A DNA stretch of 64,000 nucleotides from Bifidobacterium asteroides (GCF_030758775.1 NZ_CP132384.1:496001-560000), one strand, 5' to 3'. Positions 9,142 to 18,596 are shown, counted from the first letter of the stretch. Notes: generated by a model from the letters alone, not told the origin. Translations and numbers: made by a program.

Positions 9142-10518
9142 ATGCCCAGATTATTCGGTACCGATGGTGTACGCGGTTTAGCCAATAGAGACCTGACTGC
9201 ACAGCTGGCCCTGGATCTGGGCGATGCAGCGGTCCGTGTCCTAGGTCGTGGCGCGGATCGGTCCGCTGGTCGCCGACGGGCCTTGATTGGCCGCGACACC
9301 CGGGTCTCCGGGGACTTTCTGGCCTCGGCCTTGGCTGCCGGCATGTCATCGGGCGGCTTCGACGTGATCGACGTTGGCATCATCCCTACTCCGGGCATCG
9401 CCTACCTGACCAGCGTGCTCAATGTGGAGATGGGGGCGGTCATCTCCGCCTCCCACAACCCCATGCCCGACAACGGCATCAAGTTCTTCGCCCGGGGCGG
9501 GTTCAAGCTCCAGGATTCCAAGGAGGACGACATCGAAGCGGTCCTGGGCCAGGACTGGGAGCGTCCGGTGGGCGAGGGCGTGGGCCGCGTCTCCCATGAC
9601 ACAGTGACCGCCACCAATATGTACATCGACCACCTTGTTGAAGCAGTTGCCCCTGTCGCCCCCGACAAGACCCAGACCAAGCCCTTGGACGGTCTGCGGA
9701 TCGTGGCCGACTGCGCCAACGGAGCCACCTCGGTGGTCGCTCCCGAGGCCCTGCGCCGGGCCGGGGCGGACGTGGTGGTCATCAACGCCTCGCCCGACGG
9801 CTACAACATCAACAAGCACGCCGGATCCACCCACCCCGAGCAGCTGCAGGCCATGGTCCAGGCCTCGGATGCGGTCATGGGCGTGGCCTTCGACGGGGAT
9901 GCCGACCGCTGTCTGGCCGTGGACGAAGAGGGTCACATGGTCAACGGCGATCAGATCATGGGCATCCTGGCCCGCGCCAAGCAGCGCGAGGGCAAGCTGG
10001 CCAACGACACCCTGGTGGTCACTGTCATGAGCAATCTGGGGCTCAAGCTGGCCCTGAAGCAGATGGGAATCGTCACCGTGCAGACGGCTGTGGGCGACCG
10101 CTACGTCCTGGAGGAGATGCTGCGCGGGGGCTACACCCTGGGCGGCGAGCAGTCCGGGCACGTCATCAACCGGGAGTTCGCCACCACCGGCGACGGGACC
10201 CTGACAGCCCTGACTTTGGCCAAGGAGGTCGTGCGCTCGGGCAAGAGCCTCAAGGAGCTGGCCGCTGACTTCCCCCAGCTGCCCCAGCAGCTGATCAACG
10301 TGTCCGGTGTGGACAAGAACGCGGCCCGTACCAACGCCAAGGTCCAGGATGCGGTCGAGGCGGAGGAGCGGATGCTGGGCAGCACCGGCCGGGTCCTGCT
10401 GCGGCCATCGGGCACCGAACCCCTGGTCAGGGTCATGGTCGAGGCGGCCACCCAGGAGCAGGCCGACCAGGTCTGCCAGCGGCTGGCATCGGTCGTGGCC
10501 GACGAGCTGGCCATCTGA
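9142..10518 (+). CDS. glmM: Phosphoglucosamine mutase
   Basis: Converts glucosamine-6-phosphate to glucosamine-1-phosphate for UDP-GlcNAc and peptidoglycan synthesis. 458 residues, full family length. The catalytic phosphoserine is Ser104 in SASHNP, the metal-binding loop is DGDADR at 251-256, and the phosphate-binding loop near the C-terminus is RPSGTEPLVRV. The N-terminus MPRLFGTDGVRG is typical of GlmM rather than phosphomannomutase. GGAGGAG precedes the start at good spacing. Peptide deformylase follows after 30 bases, probably as an operon. Confidence 0.95.
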   Translation: MPRLFGTDGVRGLANRDLTAQLALDLGDAAVRVLGRGADRSAGRRRALIGRDTRVSGDFLASALAAGMSSGGFDVIDVGIIPTPGIAYLTSVLNVEMGAVISASHNPMPDNGIKFFARGGFKLQDSKEDDIEAVLGQDWERPVGEGVGRVSHDTVTATNMYIDHLVEAVAPVAPDKTQTKPLDGLRIVADCANGATSVVAPEALRRAGADVVVINASPDGYNINKHAGSTHPEQLQAMVQASDAVMGVAFDGDADRCLAVDEEGHMVNGDQIMGILARAKQREGKLANDTLVVTVMSNLGLKLALKQMGIVTVQTAVGDRYVLEEMLRGGYTLGGEQSGHVINREFATTGDGTLTALTLAKEVVRSGKSLKELAADFPQLPQQLINVSGVDKNAARTNAKVQDAVEAEERMLGSTGRVLLRPSGTEPLVRVMVEAATQEQADQVCQRLASVVADELAI

Positions 10519-10548
10519 ACCGAAGACCCAGGAAAGGCGGAATCATCC

Positions 10549-11202
10549 ATGTTTGGCAGAAAGGCGGCCTTCGACGCCGATCTCAACCACCGGGTGGAAT
10601 CCATGCTGGCCAAGGCCGGCAAAGAAGAGCTCTTGCCCATCGTGCAGATGGGCGAGCCCGTCCTGCGCCAGCAGGCCCAGCCCTACCAGGGTCAGCTGGC
10701 AGCCAAGACGCTGAACAGGCTGCTCAAGGCCATGCGCACCACCATGCTTGAGGCGCCGGGAGTGGGGCTGGCAGCACCTCAGGTGGGCCTGGGCCTGGCC
10801 ATCGCCGTCATAGAGGACCATGTCCGCGACGACGAAGATGATCCGCGCCAGATCCAAGAACTGCCCTTCAGAGTCATCATCAACCCCTCCTATGAACCTA
10901 TCGGGCAGGAGGCTGCATCCTTCTACGAGGGGTGCCTGTCCCTGGAAGGATTCCAGGCGGTTCGGCGGCGCTGGCTGGACATCACGGCCAGCTGGGAGGA
11001 CCGTTCCGGGCGCAAGCACCGCCAGCGCATGCACGGCTGGCCTGCCCGCATCTTCCAGCATGAGACCGACCATCTATCGGGTGAGGTCTACATCGACAAG
11101 GCCGAGATTCGCAGCCTGTCCTCCGACGACAACCTGAGCGAGTACTGGGCCTACGACCCGGTCCCCACCGAGGCGGCGCGGGAGCTGGGCTTCACCATCT
11201 GA
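10549..11202 (+). CDS. def: Peptide deformylase
   Basis: Removes the formyl group from N-terminal methionine of new proteins. 217 residues, the long actinobacterial form. All three signature motifs are present: GVGLAAPQ at 71-78, EGCLS at 127-131 with the metal ligand Cys129, and HETDH at 171-175 with two histidine ligands and catalytic Glu172. An AAAGGCGG sequence lies upstream of the start. It is the second gene after glmM and converges on the SRAP gene with only 14 bases between stops. Confidence 0.94.
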   Translation: MFGRKAAFDADLNHRVESMLAKAGKEELLPIVQMGEPVLRQQAQPYQGQLAAKTLNRLLKAMRTTMLEAPGVGLAAPQVGLGLAIAVIEDHVRDDEDDPRQIQELPFRVIINPSYEPIGQEAASFYEGCLSLEGFQAVRRRWLDITASWEDRSGRKHRQRMHGWPARIFQHETDHLSGEVYIDKAEIRSLSSDDNLSEYWAYDPVPTEAARELGFTI

Positions 11203-11216
11203 ATCCCAGGAACCAT

Positions 11217-11900
11217 CTAAATTTTCTTGACCCTCTGATCCAGAGCTATATCCTCAGTCAGTTCCGGTCCATCACCCTTCAGGGGCGCCACCGGGTGCAT
11301 GGTCAGTGTCCCAGAGGCATGACGGCCAGGCTCCACAGCCTTGGGCAGGATTTCCTTGCCCTCCATGCCTGGATCCAGCCAGGAGTCCAGGTTTTCATCA
11401 GTGATCAGCAGAGGCATCCGATCGTGCACCCGGGCGGCCTCCGGCGTGGCTTGTGTCGTCAGGATGGTGGCCGTCAGCAGCCAGGGCTGGCCAGGTCTGG
11501 CACGCCACCAGGAGTAGAGGCCGGCGATGCTCAGGGTGTGGCCGTCGGGAGCCTGGAAGTAGTAGGGATGGTGGTCAGGTGTCCACTCGTAGTAGCCGCT
11601 GGCCGGAATGATGGCCCTCTGACTCCTGGCTGAGTCCGCGTAGGTCCGCTTGGTCAGGGCGCTCTCCACTCGGGCGTTGTGGGTGGGGTAGGCCATCTGA
11701 TCGCTGTCCGACCAGGAGGGGACCAGATTCCAGCGGGCCGTATGCAGGTGCCGCTGTCCATGTCGGTCCTGGGCCACCAGGGCGATGGCCGATCCGGGAC
11801 TGATGTTCCATGAGGGCTTGGGCAGTCCCGGAGCCTGCCGGGCACCATAGTGCTCGGCCAGGCTGGAGTAGTCTAGGTCAGCCGCGAATCGTCCACACAT
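11217..11900 (-). CDS. SRAP-domain protein (YedK/HMCES family)
   Basis: This family crosslinks covalently to abasic sites in single-stranded DNA and shields them. The chemistry needs Cys at position 2 after loss of Met, which fixes the start at 11900 (MCGRFAAD), three codons inside a longer open frame. Conserved features are the NARVE segment (about 75-80), GYYEW (about 105) and the active-site histidine segment HDRMPLLI (about 160). 227 residues. Transcribed divergently from the alcohol dehydrogenase gene and convergent with def. Confidence 0.88.
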   Translation of the reverse strand: MCGRFAADLDYSSLAEHYGARQAPGLPKPSWNISPGSAIALVAQDRHGQRHLHTARWNLVPSWSDSDQMAYPTHNARVESALTKRTYADSARSQRAIIPASGYYEWTPDHHPYYFQAPDGHTLSIAGLYSWWRARPGQPWLLTATILTTQATPEAARVHDRMPLLITDENLDSWLDPGMEGKEILPKAVEPGRHASGTLTMHPVAPLKGDGPELTEDIALDQRVKKI

Positions 11901-12031
11901 GGTCCTCATTCTATGGGGGCTTGGAGCCAGCGTCGAGGAAACGCCGGAGGGCCTCTGCTAGGAAAGTTTGTATGGTAGTTGAGGCCTTTCCCTGCTACCA
12001 TAGAAAGTGGTCTGCAACAATGGCGTGTGCA

Positions 12032-12059
12032 TTGAAGACCACCGTGGCTGCAGTACAGT
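12032..12059 (+). promoter_or_regulatory. Possible promoter of the alcohol dehydrogenase gene
   Basis: TTGAAG (12032-12037) and TACAGT (12054-12059) are separated by 16 bases and lie about 70 bases before the start codon. Both match the -35/-10 consensus partially. Confidence 0.35.
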
Positions 12060-12125
12060 ATTTAACGATATACATTTGTCCTGTCGGGTGGAACCGGCAG
12101 GAACATGGTTATTAGGAGATGGCTT

Positions 12126-13244
12126 ATGCCTCAGAAGATCAAGGCGTCGATTGCTTACGGCATCGGCAAGGGATTCGCCCAGCCCGAGGAGATTATCATT
12201 GATGACCCCATCGGCGCGGAGGTCCTGGTGGACGTGCAGGCCTCGGGTCTGTGCCATTCGGATCTGCATCTGGTCGAGGATGACGACAAGTTCTTCCCAT
12301 TCCCGGCTGTGATCGGCCATGAGATCTCGGGCATCGTCGAGGCTGTGGGCCCCGAGGTGTCCGGCATCAAGGTTGGCGACCACGTGGTGGCCTCCTTGGA
12401 GCAGGTCTGCGGACACTGCGCCAACTGCCTCAAGGGCCAGCCTCAGTCCTGCACCCAGCAGCAGGAGTGTGTGCGTGGCGCGGGTGAGAAGCCCCGTCTG
12501 TCCTTCCCCGACGGCCGGCCCATCACCCAGGCTTTCGGCGTCGGCGGCTTCGCCGAGAAGGCACTGGTCCACGAGAACCAGCTGGCCGTGGTCAACAACC
12601 AGGTCAAGTGGGATGAGGCAGCCTGCATCGGCTGCGCCACCATCACCGGAGCAGGAGCAGCCATCAACACCGCCCATGTGCGCCCCGGCGATACCGTGGC
12701 CGTGATCGGCACCGGCGGCATCGGTCTGAACATCATCTCGGGAGCCCGGATTTGCGGCGCCAAGCGGATCATCGCCATCGACCTGCTGGACAACAAGCTG
12801 GAGTTCGCCCGTAAGTTCGGCGCCACCGACGTCATCAACTCCAAGAACGAGGATCCCGTGGCCAAGGTGCGTGAGCTGACCAACGGCGGCGTGGACAAGG
12901 CCTTCGAGGCCATCGGTCTGCCCGTCACCATGAAGCAGGCCTGGGACATACTGGGGGTGGGCGGCACCGCTTACCCGATCGGACTGGCCAAGCCGGATGC
13001 CACAATCTCTCTGGAGATCAACCCGGCCGACCTGCTGGTTCATCAGCGCGGCTTCAAGGGTGTGTGGATGGGCTCCACCAACATCAAGCACGACATCCCC
13101 ATGTATGCCGACTTCGCTGTGGACGGGCGGCTGAACATGCATGACATCGTCAGCCAGCACATCAAGCTGAGCCAGATCGACGAGGCCTACAAGCAGCTGG
13201 TCAACGGCGAGGTCATCCGTTCGGTCATCACCGAATTCGACTGA
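12126..13244 (+). CDS. Zinc-dependent alcohol dehydrogenase
   Basis: Medium-chain dehydrogenase of 372 residues, of the larger class III-like form. The start at 12126 (MPQKIKASIAYG) is chosen because AGGAG lies seven bases upstream. Catalytic-zinc residues are in GLCHSDLH (about 43-50) and GHEISG. The structural-zinc cluster is CGHCANCLKGQPQSC. The Rossmann turn is GTGGIGLN, followed by an acidic residue (IDLLDNK), suggesting NAD. A likely role is alcohol/aldehyde interconversion in fermentation; the exact substrate cannot be read. A strong terminator follows, so it looks monocistronic. Confidence 0.85.
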   Translation: MPQKIKASIAYGIGKGFAQPEEIIIDDPIGAEVLVDVQASGLCHSDLHLVEDDDKFFPFPAVIGHEISGIVEAVGPEVSGIKVGDHVVASLEQVCGHCANCLKGQPQSCTQQQECVRGAGEKPRLSFPDGRPITQAFGVGGFAEKALVHENQLAVVNNQVKWDEAACIGCATITGAGAAINTAHVRPGDTVAVIGTGGIGLNIISGARICGAKRIIAIDLLDNKLEFARKFGATDVINSKNEDPVAKVRELTNGGVDKAFEAIGLPVTMKQAWDILGVGGTAYPIGLAKPDATISLEINPADLLVHQRGFKGVWMGSTNIKHDIPMYADFAVDGRLNMHDIVSQHIKLSQIDEAYKQLVNGEVIRSVITEFD

Positions 13245-13296
13245 TCCCTTCCAACTTAACGGCATGACTGCTGCAGGTTATGCCGAACAAATTACA

Positions 13297-13337
13297 GGGG
13301 CTCCGGGTGCGCAAGGCATCCGGAGCCCCTTTGTTGT
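13297..13337 (+). terminator. Rho-independent terminator after the alcohol dehydrogenase gene
   Basis: GGGGCTCCGG (13297-13306) pairs perfectly with CCGGAGCCCC (13320-13329) and is followed by a T-rich run, TTTGTTGTT. Confidence 0.85.
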
Positions 13338-13358
13338 TCTGCTGATCCGAGGGCTGGA

Positions 13359-14489
13359 TCAGGCCAGGAGCCTGCCGATGTTCTCGGCCACTGCGGCGAG
13401 ATTGTCGGCGGCCTTAGCCATGGCATCCTCAAGGCTGACGGCCCCGGGGCTGATGCTGAAGATGGCGTCGATGCCCAGCTTGTAGAGCTCTTCGGTCCCT
13501 GCTCTCACGCTGCCCGCCAAGGCGATGACCTTGCAGCTGGGGGAGGACTCCTTGACGGCCTGGGCTGTGCCCATGGGGGTTTTGCCGAAACCGGTCTGGA
13601 AGTCGATGCCGCCCTCGCCGGTGAAGCAAAGGTCGGCGCCGCGGGCCAGCTCCTTAAGACGGGTGGTCTCCACGACGATGTTGATGCCCGAGGCCATGAC
13701 GGCAGGAGTGAAGGCCAGGAATCCTGCACCCAGACCTCCGGCGGCCCCCGCGCCTGGTTTGGTTTCCACCTCCCGGTGCAGGTCCTTGCGAATGACGGCT
13801 GCATAGTGAGCCAAGGCCGCATCCAGCGTGGCGATCATGGACGGGTCTGCTCCCTTTTGCGGGCCGAAGACGGCCGAGGCTCCTTCGGGGCCGGTCAGGG
13901 GATTGGTTACGTCTGAGGCCAGACGAATTCGGGTGCGGGCCAGTCTGGGATCCAGTCCGGAGATGTCAATCCGATCCAGCCGGGCCAGTGCTGCTCCTCC
14001 CCGGGGCAGCTCACGTCCCTCGGCATCCAGGAGCCGGGCACCCAGGGCCTGGGCCATGCCGGCGCCGCCGTCGTTAGTGGCCGAGCCGCCCAGACCGACG
14101 ATGATCTCCTGTGCGCCCTGGTTCAGGGCCTTGCTGATCAACTCGCCTGTACCGTAGGTGGTGGTGACCATCGGGTCGCGGGTCTGTTCGTTGACGAACT
14201 GGATGCCGCTGGCCGCAGCCATCTCGATGGCGGCCGTATGTCCGTCGCCCAGGATGCCGTAACTGGCGGTGACGGTCTGGCCTAGGGGTCCGGTGACCTG
14301 GGTCTGGATCATATGGCCTCCGGTGGCATCGACCAGGGACTGGACCGTCCCCTCGCCGCCGTCGGCCATGGGCACAAGGACCATTTCGGCCTTGAGGGGG
14401 CTGCGTCTCAACCCACGTTCGATGGCCTTTGCAGCCTCCTTGGCGGTCAGGCTGCCCTTGAAGGAGTCGGGTGCGATGATGATTTTCAT
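13359..14489 (-). CDS. Glycerate kinase (GarK/GlxK family)
   Basis: Phosphorylates D-glycerate, feeding it to glycolysis. 376 residues, full length. Family features are the N-terminal IIAPDSFKGSLTA, PMADGGEGT at about 40-48, GLGGSATNDGGAG at about 130-142, and PGAGAAGGLGAG at about 275. The start at 14489 (MKIIIAPDSF) is preceded by GAAAGG eight bases away. The same frame stays open about 230 bases upstream and encodes unrelated hydrophobic sequence, which I treat as a separate remnant and not part of the kinase. The gene converges on the alcohol dehydrogenase, with a terminator between. Confidence 0.92.
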   Translation of the reverse strand: MKIIIAPDSFKGSLTAKEAAKAIERGLRRSPLKAEMVLVPMADGGEGTVQSLVDATGGHMIQTQVTGPLGQTVTASYGILGDGHTAAIEMAAASGIQFVNEQTRDPMVTTTYGTGELISKALNQGAQEIIVGLGGSATNDGGAGMAQALGARLLDAEGRELPRGGAALARLDRIDISGLDPRLARTRIRLASDVTNPLTGPEGASAVFGPQKGADPSMIATLDAALAHYAAVIRKDLHREVETKPGAGAAGGLGAGFLAFTPAVMASGINIVVETTRLKELARGADLCFTGEGGIDFQTGFGKTPMGTAQAVKESSPSCKVIALAGSVRAGTEELYKLGIDAIFSISPGAVSLEDAMAKAADNLAAVAENIGRLLA

Positions 14490-14720
14490 GAGTGTGACCT
14501 TTCCTGACTCGTCGCTTCGGAAGACCAGATAGACCAGCATGGCCACCAGAGTCATAGTAAGGCCTACCCGCAATTCAAAGGAGGCCGCCCCCACCGTGCT
14601 CGCCCAGGTCAGGTTCATGGACTTGGTGAGGGAGCTGCTGCCCAGGATGACACTTGTGGAAGTGGCGGCGACCATGAGGATGCCGGCGATGGGTGACAGC
14701 ATGGGTTCGGGCACGACCAT
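14490..14720 (-). pseudogene. Possible remnant of a membrane protein upstream of glycerate kinase
   Basis: The minus strand is open in frame with the kinase for 77 codons from an ATG at 14720. It encodes two hydrophobic stretches (PIAGILMVAATSTSVILG and LTMTLVAMLVYLVF) that do not belong to glycerate kinases. It may be the end of a decayed permease. A neutral open frame in GC-rich DNA is the alternative. Confidence 0.3.
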
Positions 14721-14770
14721 GGAGCAGATGAGGTTTACGATCCGCTTGGGCAGGTCTGGACTAGGTCAGA

Positions 14771-15508
14771 CTAGGCCTGGCTCGGCCCTGCAGCTTTCGC
14801 TGCCTGGTTATCGGCGGAAAGCTGCTTCAGCTCGGCGCGGACCTTCTGGAGCTTGGCGAAGGCTGTGTTGCGGTCCTGGGTGGTTTTGGCCCGGCTATGG
14901 TCTCCTGTCAGCTTGGCCTCCTGGGCCTTGAGCAGTTCGATGCGCTCGCGGACGGCGAGTCGGCTGTCCAGATCTCTGCCGTCAGTCTGGTCCAGGGTCA
15001 CCTGGGCGCACAGGCTGTCCCAGAGCTGGTCCATATCGTCGCCGACCAGGGTCAGACTGGTCTGATCGACAGGACGGGGCCTGCCCAGGTGGAGCGTGTG
15101 CCTGGTCTCATGACCGGCTTTAGTGGGCAGGGCTCGGCGGACGGCCGGTGTGCAGACGAGACCCTCTTCACCCTGGTGAATGGTGATAAAGACCATGCCT
15201 GAGGAGCGCATGGCAGCGATGTGTTCCAGCACATCCTCCGGCACATCGGGGGTCTTCAACCCGATGGCCATGACCAGCACCTCATGGCAGTGCGCGCCAT
15301 CCGTTACAGGGATGGTCCCGGGCCGCAGCAGGGCCAGCATGACGATCTTGTCGACGCTTGTGGAGAAGTGCTGACGCAGCCGTGAAGAGACGGGCGGTCG
15401 CGTGGTAAAAGCTCTTATGGGCAGGTCGCCCTTGGCTGCTGGAATGGCGGTGGTGGGCGGCAGGCCCAGGGAGCGCGCGGATACGCCTTCGTAAGTTGCG
15501 ATTGTCAT
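14771..15508 (-). CDS. DUF4391-domain protein
   Basis: 245 residues with no signal peptide. The N-terminal part (LGLPPTTAIPAAKGDLPIRAF, then VDKIVMLALLRPGTI) matches the look of DUF4391 proteins, whose members often sit near restriction or DNA-processing genes; no such partner is visible here. The C-terminal 70 residues are charged and Ala/Lys/Glu-rich (ERIELLKAQEAKL), suggesting a helical or coiled-coil tail. AGAAAGG six bases upstream supports the start. The biochemical role is unknown. Confidence 0.6.
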   Translation of the reverse strand: MTIATYEGVSARSLGLPPTTAIPAAKGDLPIRAFTTRPPVSSRLRQHFSTSVDKIVMLALLRPGTIPVTDGAHCHEVLVMAIGLKTPDVPEDVLEHIAAMRSSGMVFITIHQGEEGLVCTPAVRRALPTKAGHETRHTLHLGRPRPVDQTSLTLVGDDMDQLWDSLCAQVTLDQTDGRDLDSRLAVRERIELLKAQEAKLTGDHSRAKTTQDRNTAFAKLQKVRAELKQLSADNQAAKAAGPSQA

Positions 15509-15658
15509 CCTTGGCCTTTCTGTCGCTGTTGCCGTTATTCTACCGGCAGGAGTGCGATCAGGGGCAGGAGTGTCCGTCTGCCGGCAATGTATATTGGCTG
15601 TAAACCCACAGGACCGGATGCGAGGAGCTGTGCGGGTTGGAGTGATGAGGACTGAACG

Positions 15659-16693
15659 ATGAGCAACGATGCAGAGATGACGGTAACCGACGAGGAGCGC
15701 GAACTGCTAGAGGGCTGGACCGAGGTCGACGGCGACCTGGAGGGCTGCAGTCCGGATATGGTTCGGGCCGTTCTGGGCTCCCGGCTGACCTTCGGGCGCA
15801 TGGATGCTCCCCGTTCCCGTCACTGGCAGGTGCCCGAGGGGGTGGACTGCTTCAACGACATCGCCTATGTGGACGACGGTTTGCGCGCCCACAAGCTGGA
15901 TCTGTACCTGCCTCATGATGCCCTGCTGCGCAACGGCAGGGTGACCCCGGTCTACATCGATATCCACGGCGGCGGGTTCATGTACGGCTACAAGGAGCTC
16001 AACCGGAACTTCTGCACCCACCTGGCCCAACGTGGCTTCGCGGTCTTCTCCGTCAACTACCGGCTGATCCCCAGCACGGACTTCATGGGCCAGCTGGGCG
16101 ACGTGCTGACGGCCCTGACCTGGATAAAGCACCATCTGGACGAGTATCCTGTCTCGCCCGACCGGATCTTTCTGACGGGAGACTCGGCCGGAGGCACCCT
16201 GGCCCTTTATACGTTGGCCGTCGAGTCCGATGATCAATTCGCGCAAAGGCTGGGGCTGAAGCCTGCCGGTCTGCGGCCCCGTGGCGCTGCCTTGGTTTCA
16301 GGCCTGCTCGATCTGACTCCTTACTTATCGGTGAATCCGGAAGACTTCCATCCGACTGGTTCACCCACCGATGCCTTGACCATGGTTGCTCCATCCTTCT
16401 TCAGAAGCTTCGCGCAGGCTGGGGGCGATCAGGTGGCAGACCTGACGACGATGGTCGACATGGTTCACCTGCCGCCGGTATTCCTGAACACCAGCGCCGA
16501 CGACTTCCTGCAGGGCGACGCGCTCAAGATGGCCGAGATCCTGTGCAGGAAGGGCCGCGACTTCGAGCTGCACGACCTGAGGCCCAACCGTCTGCAGACC
16601 CTGGGACACGTCTATCCGGTGGCCATGACCTGGCTGGAGGAGAGCCGGCAGGCCCTGGACCAGATCCACGATTTCTCCTACGACCTGATTTGA
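15659..16693 (+). CDS. Alpha/beta-hydrolase, hormone-sensitive-lipase-like esterase
   Basis: 344 residues. The oxyanion-hole motif HGGGF is at 103-107, the nucleophile elbow GDSAGG at 174-179 with Ser176, and the rest of the triad is probably Asp281/282 (SADDF) and His317 (GHVYP). This is the carboxylesterase/acetylesterase branch, acting on short acyl esters, probably in the cytoplasm as no signal peptide is visible. GAGGA lies seven bases before the ATG. The substrate is unknown. Confidence 0.85.
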   Translation: MSNDAEMTVTDEERELLEGWTEVDGDLEGCSPDMVRAVLGSRLTFGRMDAPRSRHWQVPEGVDCFNDIAYVDDGLRAHKLDLYLPHDALLRNGRVTPVYIDIHGGGFMYGYKELNRNFCTHLAQRGFAVFSVNYRLIPSTDFMGQLGDVLTALTWIKHHLDEYPVSPDRIFLTGDSAGGTLALYTLAVESDDQFAQRLGLKPAGLRPRGAALVSGLLDLTPYLSVNPEDFHPTGSPTDALTMVAPSFFRSFAQAGGDQVADLTTMVDMVHLPPVFLNTSADDFLQGDALKMAEILCRKGRDFELHDLRPNRLQTLGHVYPVAMTWLEESRQALDQIHDFSYDLI

Positions 16694-16806
16694 GCCTCTG
16701 TGCGCGCCCGGTTCATCCGGTCGCTGGCTATGATGGGAGGAGAAAGGTGGGCATCGATGGCGCAAGGCCCCCGGTGTCTGCACCGCCGCTTACAGAGGAG
16801 TGATTC

Positions 16807-17010
16807 ATGGACGAGAAGACCTTGGTAGAGAAGCTAGGCAACCTGGAGACCATCGACCAGCTGGTTGATCTGTCCAAGGAGATCGGCCAGCCCCTGTCAT
16901 ATAACGACGCGGACCAGCTCTTCGGCAGGATCAACCAGTGCAAGAATGACGTCGCACAGCTGGGCGGCGACACCATCGCCAAGCTGGCCAAGAAGGTCTT
17001 CAACATCTGA
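16807..17010 (+). CDS. Small acidic protein, 67 residues
   Basis: Begins MDEKTLVEKLGNLETIDQLV after AGAGGAG at ideal spacing, so it is very probably translated. The sequence is amphipathic and helical in character, with one Cys at about 45. The spacing of hydrophobic residues around LVDLSKEIGQPLSYNDADQLF loosely recalls Nif11-type small proteins, but no peptide-modifying enzymes are nearby. A terminator follows immediately. Function unknown. Confidence 0.65.
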   Translation: MDEKTLVEKLGNLETIDQLVDLSKEIGQPLSYNDADQLFGRINQCKNDVAQLGGDTIAKLAKKVFNI

Positions 17011-17042
17011 GGCATCAGAATCTGAGGCATCAGATTTCATAA

Positions 17043-17074
17043 GGGCGGGCCGTTGTCCGGTTCCGCCCTCTTTT
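17043..17074 (+). terminator. Rho-independent terminator after the small acidic gene
   Basis: GGGCGG (17043-17048) pairs with CCGCCC (17063-17068), followed by TCTTTT. It lies between convergent genes. Confidence 0.75.
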
Positions 17075-17085
17075 CATGCCCGGTT

Positions 17086-18456
17086 TCATGCCCGGGCCCG
17101 AGCCTCCTGCTCGATCTGGGCCAGGCTCTTGCCACGGGTCTCGGGCACCATGATCCAGGCGAAAACCAGGGCGCACACATTGATCAGGGCGAAGAGCAGG
17201 TAGGTGCCGGTGCCGCCCAGCCGGGCCAGCAGGGTGGGGAAGACCAGGGAGAGCCCGAAGTTGGTCAGGTTCATGGCCACGTTGGCGTAGCCTATGCCGC
17301 GGCTCTTGATCTGCTGGGGGAAGATCTCGGACAGGAGCAGCCAGGTGACCGGGGCCACCAGGCCTTGGACGAAGATCACGTAGATCATCATCATGCCGAT
17401 CATGATCCAGGCGGCCGTTCGTGACCCGCTGCCCGGGGCGCCGACGAACCGGTAGCAGACCCCGATAGCGGCCAGGAAGACGATGGTGCCTGCAAGTCCC
17501 ACAGCCAGAATGACACGGCGGTCGAAGTGGTCGATCAGTCCCAGCCCTCCGATGGTGGCCGCTACGGCGGAGACCAGGATGACGGGGACGGTGGCCACCA
17601 TGGACAGGGAGGGGTCGAAGCCCAGGGTGTCGGTGAAGATGGTCGGCGCGTAGTAGTTGACGATGTTCAGCCCGGTCAGCTGGTTGATCATGGCCACGCC
17701 GATGCCCACGATCAGCACCCGCCGGAGCCAGGGGGCCTTGAAGCTGGCGGTCTTCGCGCTCGCCGTCTGCGACAGCTCCTGCATGGTCACCCGGGCCTCT
17801 GCCTGGTCGCGGGTGGACTTGAGGAAGGCCGCTGCCTGGTCGGGTTGGCCACGGCGGATCAGGTGGGCCGGGCTGTCATGCAGGAAGCAGGCCAGCAGCG
17901 CCAGCAGGATGGCTGGCGGCACGAGGGCCCAGAGCATGGTCCGCCAGTCGGCACCCATCCGGTCCAGGATGGCGTTGACGCTGACTGCCAGCAGCTGCCA
18001 GACCACGATCATGACCGAGTTGACCGAAACCACCCGTCCGCGTTCCGCCGTGCCGACCATGTCGGCCAGGTAGATGGGCACGATGGTCGAGGTCATGCCG
18101 ATGCCGGCTCCGATGATCAATCTGCCCAGTCCCAGCAGGGCCAGGCTGGGGGCCAGGGCGCTCAGCAGGGCTCCCGGGATGGCCAGCAGGGCCCCGGCCA
18201 GGATGATGTGCTTGGGGCCGAAGCGGTCGTTGAACTTGCCTGCCAGGTAGGATCCCAGCGCGGCGCCTATCAGCAGGGCCGAGGTGACCATGCCCTGTTC
18301 GCCGGCCGTCAGGTGTCCGCCCGAGCCGGAGCCCAGGTTCATGCCGATCAGCGCTCCGGAGATGACGGTCAATGTATAGCCGTAGAGGCCGCCTGCCAGT
18401 ACGCCCAGGGCGGTCATCAGTTGCAGATTGCGCCGCCGTCCTTGGATTGCAGCCAT
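17086..18456 (-). CDS. MFS sugar:proton symporter (sugar porter family)
   Basis: 456 residues with about 12 hydrophobic segments. Sugar-porter marks include GKFNDRFGPK after helix 2, GRLIIGAGIG in helix 4, a QLTGLNIVNYY segment in helix 7 typical of hexose or pentose porters, and the C-terminal PETRGKSL. Imports a sugar across the plasma membrane; which one cannot be read. GAAAGGGGAG precedes the start. It is divergent from the nucleoside hydrolase gene. Confidence 0.88.
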   Translation of the reverse strand: MAAIQGRRRNLQLMTALGVLAGGLYGYTLTVISGALIGMNLGSGSGGHLTAGEQGMVTSALLIGAALGSYLAGKFNDRFGPKHIILAGALLAIPGALLSALAPSLALLGLGRLIIGAGIGMTSTIVPIYLADMVGTAERGRVVSVNSVMIVVWQLLAVSVNAILDRMGADWRTMLWALVPPAILLALLACFLHDSPAHLIRRGQPDQAAAFLKSTRDQAEARVTMQELSQTASAKTASFKAPWLRRVLIVGIGVAMINQLTGLNIVNYYAPTIFTDTLGFDPSLSMVATVPVILVSAVAATIGGLGLIDHFDRRVILAVGLAGTIVFLAAIGVCYRFVGAPGSGSRTAAWIMIGMMMIYVIFVQGLVAPVTWLLLSEIFPQQIKSRGIGYANVAMNLTNFGLSLVFPTLLARLGGTGTYLLFALINVCALVFAWIMVPETRGKSLAQIEQEARARA

Positions 18457-18574
18457 GGGCTCCCCTTTCGCCGGATCATCCGGGCATAATTAGGGTAATC
18501 ATAGGCTCCTGGGGGAGCGGTCCGTCGATCCGGCTCGCCATTATGGACCAGGGAATCGCCCGGAAAACCAGCTG

Positions 18575-18596
18575 CTGGATTCGCTATCTGGATTCG
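18575..18596. repeat. 9-bp direct repeat in the divergent intergenic region
   Basis: CTGGATTCG occurs at 18575-18583 and 18588-18596, 13 bases apart. It lies in the 320-base gap between the sugar porter and nucleoside hydrolase genes and could be a regulator site. The remainder of 18457-18668 shows nothing clear. Confidence 0.3.
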
